Shown here: piece by piece, positions 57,519-64,000 of the stretch
Layout of the letters: each line of letters opens with the position of its first letter
Numbering within the stretch: the first letter of the stretch is position 1
Assembly: GCA_002900995.3 (NCBI GenBank)
Contig: CM035304.1
Span: 5,472,134-5,536,133, forward strand
Source of the DNA: Ganoderma boninense
Taxonomy: Eukaryota; Basidiomycota; Agaricomycetes; Polyporales; Polyporaceae
Reading direction: 5' to 3'
Length of the DNA: 64,000 nt
Position numbers and translations under genes: made by a program
The notes under the pieces: generated by a model
Databases searched by the model: none
Seen by the model: only the letters and a program-made list of their open reading frames with translations
What the model was told of the DNA's origin: nothing

Positions 57519-59909
57519 ATGGCGACGGACAGGCCCTATGTCTTCTTCGATATCTCCATCGGCGGACGCCCTGCGGGACGGATAGTCATGCAGCTGTATC
57601 AAGACATCACCCCCAAGACCGTGGAGAACTTCCGTACGTTTCATGACTCGAAATGCAGCATATATGCATGTTTAACAGTACACAAACAGGTGCCCTGTGT
57701 ACCGGCGAGAAAGGCGTCGGCAAGGCCGAGAAACCTCTCCACTTCAAGGGATGCACCTTCCACCGCGTGATTAAAGGGTACGCCGCAGGCCCTGGACGCT
57801 CACCCGAGGATGGGAGACGCTGATGGGATGCAAGGTTCATGGTCCAGGGTGGCGACTTTACCGCTGGGAACGGAACGGGAGGGGAATCGATCTACGGCGA
57901 GAAGTTTGAAGACGAAAACTTCGAGGTCAAGCACACGAAGCGCTTCCTCCTCTCGATGGTGCGTCTATCTTCTGCGTTTCGCCGTAACCGTCCAAGACCG
58001 CGGCCAGACCAACGTTTTCCCTTGCCTTGCCCGACACCCAAACGCTACCTCGCCCCGGCTAAGATCGGTGGAGGGGTTCATGAACTCTTTTAAGTGGGTT
58101 TTGATCGGATTATTAAACCGGTCATTGACCGAGACGCATGTGGAGGGGGAGAGCGTTTGCGATCCCGCCGTCTCATCGAGCCGTAATATGCCGGCAAGTG
58201 AAACGGGCCTCGCATCTTTTGTTATGTTGAGCCGTGAACGAAGTTTAAATGTACAGGAGAGAGGCTACGATGCCTGGCACATGTCAGTCTGGCTTCTTCC
58301 AAGCGCATGCTGGACATATCTCATTTGGTTTTCATGAAGCACACCCAGTTTGTCAGTCTGCTTGCTGTATGCATGGCTGCTTCCATGAAGCCCTGCTTGT
58401 CGGTCCTCATGCTCACATTCGGGGCAACTTAGGTGGCTCAGCACCGTGCTCGTCCCGTGCTTTTCTGACCGGCATGGGTTCTCAACGAGGCAACAGGGTT
58501 GCCTCTGACCACCCCTTCCCTTTGTCCTCTCTAGCACCTCGTCAAGAATCATGAGCGTCCATATAGATCTCATACAGCATGACCTGCATTACACGATGTG
58601 TCACCGCATCCATGCCTCAGTTACAGGGCGCGATCCCTTACCTGTGGCGCGTGTGGCCATAATCCAGCCCTCGTTGCGCTCCACACTCTCGTTCGCTCCA
58701 GCGGTCGCAAACGGAGGTCTAGGGCAGCACTGACCTGGGCTGCTAAACAGGCGAACGCGGGCGCGAACACAAACGGCTCCCAGTTCTTCATCACCTGCAA
58801 CCCCACCCCACATCTAGACGGAAAGCACGTCGTATTCGGCGAGGTCGTCCGCGGCAAGTCCGTAGTCCGCGCCGTCGAAAACACCGAGACCTCCAGCGGC
58901 GACGTGCCCGTCGAGCCATGCGTCATCGCGGACTGCGGCCAGCTCTCGCCAGAGGACCCGTCACTCTCACAGCCCACGGCCGCGGACGGCGACGTGTACG
59001 AGGACTTCCCGGAGGACCAGGACCCGGTCGAGGGTCAGGACGTCAACCAGCACCCGCCGGTCGCGCTCAAGATCGCGCGCGAAGTGCGCGAGGTCGGGAA
59101 CAGGCTCTTCAAGGAGGGCAAGCACGAAGCCGCGCTGCACAAGTACCAAAGTGCGTCTTTGTCCCTATCTTTCTCCGTCGCATCCCCACCCCGTCATACC
59201 CATGTGCTGCCCCGACGCGTCTGGCCCGGGGCGCGTTCGGCAACTCTAAGTCCGCCGCTCGGTGACTTGTCGAGTGCGAGGTGGGGCTGAGATGCTCCCT
59301 GACTGGGCTGACGTGCGCGCGGATGACAGAGGCGGTCCGGTACCTCGACTGCCACATGGCGCTCCCCGAGGACTCGCCGCCGGAGCTGCGTGACTCGTTC
59401 GACGTCCAGCTGTCGGCCTTGCTGCTTAACTCGGCGCTCGCGGCGCTCCGGGCGGGAGGCGGGGCCAACGCGCGCCTCGCGCTCCGCTCGACCGACCGCG
59501 CGCTGTCGAACCTGACTCTCAACGACACGGACAAGGGTGCGTCCTCGCTCGCCTCGCAGCGCTTGCTATGCGGAACCGCCTTGCTGACTCGCTGACTCCC
59601 TGTGCTGTTCCGTTCTGGATGCCTGGCCGGTCTCTTCCTCGTCTCGTCCTTGTTCTCGCTCTCGTACTGCGATCGCGGTGCGCTCGGACGCGTGGGCGGC
59701 GCGCACGCATCACAGCCAAGGCATACTATCGCGCTGGGCTCGCACACGTCGAGATCCATGAAGACGACGAGGCCGAGGCCTCGCTCGTGAAGGCACACGC
59801 GCTGGTCAAGGACGACAAGGCGATCGCACACGAGCTCGAGCAGGTGCGCGGCCGCCTCCGCGCGAAGCGCGAGAAGGAGAAGAAGGCGTTCAAGAAGATG
59901 TTCGCGTGA
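57519..59909 (+). CDS. CPR6: CYP40-type cyclophilin (peptidyl-prolyl isomerase with TPR domain)
   Basis: Six exons (57519-57633, 57690-57777, 57835-57958, 58751-59150, 59330-59536, 59716-59909) give exactly 375 residues; CYP40/Cpr6 is about 370. The PPIase domain (1-175) has [35 protein letters not shown] (catalytic Arg and Phe), [20 protein letters not shown] and VVFGEV. The C-terminal half has TPR helices ([43 protein letters not shown]) ending FKKMFA. CYP40 is an Hsp90 co-chaperone: the TPR groove binds the EEVD tail of Hsp90. The intron 57959-58750 is 792 nt, ten times the local norm. The usual GPNTNGSQ appears as GANTNGSQ, a mild change. Confidence 0.94.
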
Positions 59910-60500
59910 GCGGCCCTGCACTCCGCACGCCGCTCGGTCCGCGCCACAGACGTCAACGGTTTTTATGGCTTGCCCGGTTTCCTGGGTCGCCGTGGCGCAG
60001 GTGAGACGAGTCGTGTGGCTGCAAAAACGGACAGACAGGCCGTGATGGGAGGACGCGAGGCGGGCAGATGGGACATGAAGTGTAATTCCTTGTAGCATGC
60101 GGTCTAATCTGACATTGCACATCCACATTTTGGTGTATAATCTTTTCAGCGCCAGGAGACAGGCCGTGAACCTCGTGGGGGAGTGCGCCACTCACGAATG
60201 TGGTAGCTCGACCTGTCATAGGGCAGGCATTACAGCGTCAGCGAGACGCGAGACGATACAGAAGGTGAACATTAATATTGATTTTCCGGATTCTTGACAA
60301 GTTCATATAAAAACATAGGATGGCAAGTAGACAATGCGCGCGGCGGTGTGTGGCTCAGACGAGGAATGGGGCCAAGAACCCCTTCCGGAAACAGAACCAA
60401 TCGCCGCCATTCCGATGGGGAGTAGCAGCCACTCTCCTCTGCGTGGTATCAAATGGACCCTGCTGTGGGACCAGTATCGCAGGGCCCGAGTAGGGGCCAC
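59910..60500. other. Convergent spacer between CYP40 and K3
   Basis: About 590 bp of presumed 3' UTRs. Nothing else was seen. Confidence 0.45.
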
Positions 60501-62616
60501 TCAGAAGGCAAAGTCGGGGACGAGGAGCTCCTTGCGTGCACGGGCAACCTCGTCCACGACCCTCTTCCTGAACTCCCGCCTGAGCTTATCGCGCTTCTCG
60601 GACCCCTTCTCCTTCTCCTTGTCTTTGCCCTCGCCCTCCTTCGGATCCTGGTCGAGCTCCCAGTCCCACGACTTGCCGCGCCCGAAGTCGATGATGCGGA
60701 AGCTCGGGCTGTCGTACGAGCGCCGCTCGGGCGGGAGCGTCAGCGGGCCCGGCTGGCACATGATGTTGCGCACGTAGAACGAGCCCTGGACGATGTCCAT
60801 GTGGTGCAGGCGCAGGATGAGCGAGAAGCACTCGGTCCTGCGGGAAGACGGATGGGGTGTTAGCAATTGCTAGCCGTCGGTATACTCGTTCCTTGAGAGG
60901 TACGGCTTACCGTTGGTCAAGAGTGAACTTGTCGGGCTCGACGGGGCTGCCGCACTCCTCCATGAGGAGGATCGGGGACGCCCACTCGACGTCGCAAGGC
61001 CGCTCTTCCGTGCACTTCGGGTGGTCGCCCTTCATCAGCTTGCCGTCGGCGTTGACGGGCAGGTAGTACCCGAAGAACTTGGGGGCGATTGCGCCGACGG
61101 GGACGGGGTAGCGGCACTGCGGAACGATGTTGTAGCCGCACCAGTCCTCTTGCATGTCTTTCGCGAGGGTGTCGTAGACACGGGCCTCGTTGTGCAGGAG
61201 GTGGTGGGCGGAGCAGCGGTTGTATGCCAGCTTCGCTGCCACGGTCACCTGGCCCGTAGGCGAGCGTGCGGTGAGAGGGAGAGGGAGCGTGAGTGGGGCA
61301 CGGTAGATGTGCGAGTGGTTGCCGAGGCCGAAGCGGTTGGCTTTGCGCAGATAGAGGTGTGCCACAGTCTCTTTCTTCTCCTGGTCAGGGTCGGGGAGAC
61401 TGGGGGCGAACCGCTTGTACATCACGGGCTTGTGCTCGTCAATGCCTTCCTTTGAGTCGTCGCCCTTCCGAGATCTTGACTTGGTGGTGTTGTCCGGGTC
61501 GTGTACCATCAGCACATCGGGGAAAAATTCATCTGGGATGAATTCCTCTAGCTTTGGGAGGCCTTCGACCGAGTACATGTCGCGAGGCGATGTAGACGAT
61601 GTAGCCTCAGAGGCACTGTTGCCCTGCTCGTCTCCAACTCGCCCAGAGTCAGTTATCTCAGACATCGAGACATCCTCGCTGTTGTCGGCGACTGCCTTGT
61701 CCGAGCGATCTTCGTCTTCTTCTCTAGCCACAGGCTCACGAGCTTTTCCCTTCTCATTTGACACAGGCCCAGTCCCAGCAGATCCTTCGCCAGCTGCTAC
61801 ACCACGGACAGCCCGTCGAACCCAGATGCCAGTCGTGTCCGCGTCCAAGTTGGGGTTCCCCGTCGCCGCCACCGCGAACACGACCATGCTCTGCGGGTCG
61901 GGCATCGCGAGGATCTGCGCGCGGAAGTGTTCGCACCACACGTACGCGTATAGCTCGCCCCTCGCGTTCTTGGCAAGCGTCCTGTTGAACACGACCGGGC
62001 CCGTACAGAGCTCCTCGGGGTCGTCCGGGCACTCGCCCAGGAGCGCCATCATGGTCAAGTCCGCACAGAGGGCCTGCACGTTCGCCTCGTCTTGTCCCGT
62101 ATCCTTCGCATGATCCCACTCCGAGTCCTCTCCTGGACGCGTCGCGTGTTCGCGCTCCCTCGCCGCCCTGATCCCGGCATGCTCGTGGTCGCACCCCTCG
62201 TCCACCGCGTTGAGCGTCTTCATTTCTTCTCCCCCTCCTTCTCCTTCTCCGTCCTCGCCCTCATCGTCTTCGCCCCTAGCAAGGCTGAGGACGGGCCACG
62301 GCCGCAGCACGCGCGGCGGGACGAGCGGCTCGCCGCTCCACGCCGCGTCGTTCTCCAGGTCGCCCTCCCCGCCGCCACTGCCCTCGGAGTCGCCGAGCGC
62401 CTTGAGCATGCTGCGCGACCAGACGGTGAGCGCGTTCGTGCCGGGCACGCGCGGCATCCAGACGAGGTGCTCGACGCGGTGGCCCCACACGAAGCCGCTG
62501 GGCGTGCGCAGGCCGACGGGGGCCCTGTCGCGCGCGAGCACCGCGCCACCCGCGGCGCGCACGACGCGCAGGCGGATGTCGCGCTCGCGCGTTGGGGCTG
62601 GCCTCTTCGAGGGCAT
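60501..62616 (-). CDS. K3: kinase-fold protein lacking the catalytic Asp (pseudokinase-like)
   Basis: Two exons (62616-60911, 60837-60501; phase-2 intron, 73 nt) sum to exactly 680 residues. The N-terminal domain has RDRAPVGLRTPSGFVWGHRV and PPRVLRPWPVL, matching K2. A long acidic, Glu/Asp/Ser-rich middle follows. Then come LPKLEEFIPDEFFPDVLMVH, VAHLYLRKANRFGLGNHSHI (glycine loop), VAAKLAY (beta-3 Lys), NEARVYDTL (alpha-C Glu), KFFGYYLPV and ILLMEECGSPV. The catalytic loop is QGSFYVRNIMCQPG with Ser for Asp, while FRIIDFGRG is kept. The tail is a charged Lys/Glu helix (EGEGKDKEKEKGSEKRDKL). TATAAAA at 62741-62747 is about 125 bp upstream of the ATG. Confidence 0.82.
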
Positions 62617-63238
62617 GCTGGGTGCTGGCTGTTGCTGTTGCTGTTAGTGGTGGTGGATGAGTGTGGTGGTGGTTGGTGGTTGAGAGCGGATGAGTTCGGC
62701 AAGGCGCGTTGTGTGCGTGCCATGCGTTGCTCGAGATTTCTTTTATACGCAGGACGTGTGGCGCAACGGCACAAAGCAACAAAGAAAGCGGGGAGAGAAC
62801 TCCCCTTGTTCGTCTTGGAGACGGATCCAAGAGCAAAGCGGCATGGCGGATCGGGTCGTCTGCGCCGCGTAGGTCCCACATTGTTCGGGACGAGGGAACC
62901 AAAGCGGAGGCGAGCGCATGCGCAGATCCACGAGTCCGAGTCCTTCCCCTTCTGGCACAGCCACACGAGGCTTAAGTTAACGGTTAACCACGCAGTTCCA
63001 ACGCTGCCAAGAAGACGAATCGCCTGCCAATGCAGTGCGCGAGTACTGTACAGTGAAGGATATACAAGAACGAAAGCATAACAGGAAAGCGCTATGATAC
63101 AAGCTATTGAATACTACACAGAGAAAGCAAGTGATGGTACATCGCAGGCGATCTAACGAGCCGACCCTCTATAGTCTAGGGGAGCAAAAGGATCTCATCA
63201 CTAGTACTGGAGCCTGTGAGCGCGGAACATCAAGCGAC
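62617..63238. other. Intergenic region between K3 and K4
   Basis: About 620 bp with the K3 promoter (TATAAAA at 62741-62747) and the K4 3' flank. A CTG/CAG-like trinucleotide run (tgctgttgctgttgctgtt) sits at about 62628-62646 in the K3 leader. Confidence 0.45.
62741..62747 (-). promoter_or_regulatory. TATA box of K3
   Basis: TATAAAA on the minus strand, about 125 bp upstream of the K3 ATG at 62616. Confidence 0.45.
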
Positions 63239-64000
63239 TTAGTCGTCGTCAGAAGAGTCAGAATGGCCGACACGCAGCTCGTCCATCGCCAGGCACACGT
63301 CCCTCTCCCGCCCCTTCTCAAACGCCCTCTTCGCGCCCAGCGCGCTCTCCATCGGGAGCGGGAGCGATAAACCCCGCCACCGCCCAAAACTGACCAGCCT
63401 GAAGCTCGGCGTCGCCATCGATCGGAGGGCCGGGGGCACGGACAGCGGTCCGGGCTGCACGAGCATGTTGCGCGGGTGCGCGTGCCCGTGCGAGAAGCCC
63501 TGGCGGTGCATGCGCTGCACGAGCTCGAAGCACTCGTCCCTGCAAGGCACAGCAGATGCCTTCTCAGACACTTGCAGCAAGATCAAAAGAAGCACGAAGC
63601 CCGCAGATCGCCACGCACCTGTGCTTGTACGGCATGTTGAGCGAGTCGATGGGCTCGCCGCAGTCCTCCATCAGGAGCAGCGACTTGGCCCAGTTCGGCA
63701 CCGGACAGTCCGAGTTCGCGAAGTCCTTGCACGACGAATGGCAGCGCACCAGCGACTTCCCGTCCGGGTTCACCGGCACGTAGAACCCATAGAACCTCGG
63801 CGCGATAGGAGGGTCGACCCGCTCGGGCGCGGGCGACTTCGGGCGCATGGCGACGCCCCAGCCGGGGAACATGCCGCGGGGGCGCATCGCGGGGGGCGAG
63901 GAGCGGACGGGGAGCGGGCCGTCGGCGGGGACGGGCTTGGACGGCGTGAAGAACTCGCGCGGGAACGCGGCGTAGCCCTTTGCCTCCTCGCGGAGGAGGT
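63239..64000 (-). CDS. K4: divergent kinase-fold protein (partial, runs off the window)
   Basis: The 3' part of a gene whose start lies beyond the window edge. The visible exons are >64000-63619 and 63539-63239, with a phase-2 intron of 79 nt at the same site as K1-K3. Visible motifs are LLREEAKGYAAFPREFF (alpha-C Glu), PRFYGFYVPVNPDGKSLVRC, LLLMEDCGEPIDSLNM, and the catalytic loop FSHGHAHPRNMLVQPG. Here HGH replaces the HGD of APH/Brenner-type kinases, so the Asp is lost, but the outer residues HG.HPRN are kept. DFG is replaced by SFG (FRLVSFGRW). It is the most divergent member and lacks both catalytic and metal-binding Asp. It lies in tandem with K3 on the same strand. Confidence 0.75.

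Noticed and set aside
1..64000. CRISPR array, bacterial operon, phage or plasmid functions
   Set aside because: Introns in nearly all genes, TATA boxes, a Pol III tRNA and eukaryotic housekeeping genes show fungal nuclear DNA.

Overview
This is nuclear DNA of a filamentous basidiomycete, most likely a wood-decay agaricomycete close to the Polyporales. The support is indirect: genes are GC-rich and closely packed, nearly every gene is cut by introns of about 50-90 nt with GT..AG borders, and the gene content (FunK1 kinase, HET domain, polyporopepsin-like protease, DUF6534 membrane protein, GH43 arabinanase) is typical of that group. No transposon ORF, rRNA or CRISPR array was seen. One initiator tRNA-Met is present.

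Layout. 0-9 kb: HET-domain gene (+), a pseudokinase-like gene K1 (-) and a four-exon FunK1 kinase (-). 9-21 kb, all on the minus strand: secreted aspartic protease, a zinc dehydrogenase (MDR1) with a 10-nt repeat expansion that breaks its frame, a secreted GH43 arabinanase, an intact second dehydrogenase (MDR2), and a BTB protein. 21-28 kb: a GPI mannosyltransferase (SMP3/PIG-Z type), divergent from a two-exon gene of unknown function, then gene remnants, a small multi-span membrane protein and the initiator tRNA. 29-45 kb: DUF6534 membrane protein, SPC25, RPB9, a second BTB protein, a secreted amidase, a small secreted peptide gene, pseudokinase-like gene K2 and an HABP4/Stm1-like RNA-binding protein. 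45-64 kb: an OCRL/INPP5B-type inositol polyphosphate 5-phosphatase, an arrestin-like protein, a CYP40 cyclophilin and two further pseudokinase-like genes, K3 and K4 (K4 runs off the window).

How they fit together. Housekeeping genes (SPC25, RPB9, CYP40, SMP3, the 5-phosphatase, the tRNA) are mixed with lineage-specific ones. The GH43 enzyme lies between two polyol/alcohol dehydrogenases on the same strand, which hints at a small carbohydrate-use neighbourhood. The most distinctive content is a family of four kinase-fold genes. All four share one intron position and all lack the catalytic aspartate of the HRD/Brenner loop. The three whose upstream part is visible keep the glycine loop, lysine and glutamate; three of the four keep DFG.

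Gene models were spliced by eye from splice-site consensus, reading-frame phase and family similarity. Where exon lengths sum to a whole number of codons this is stated.
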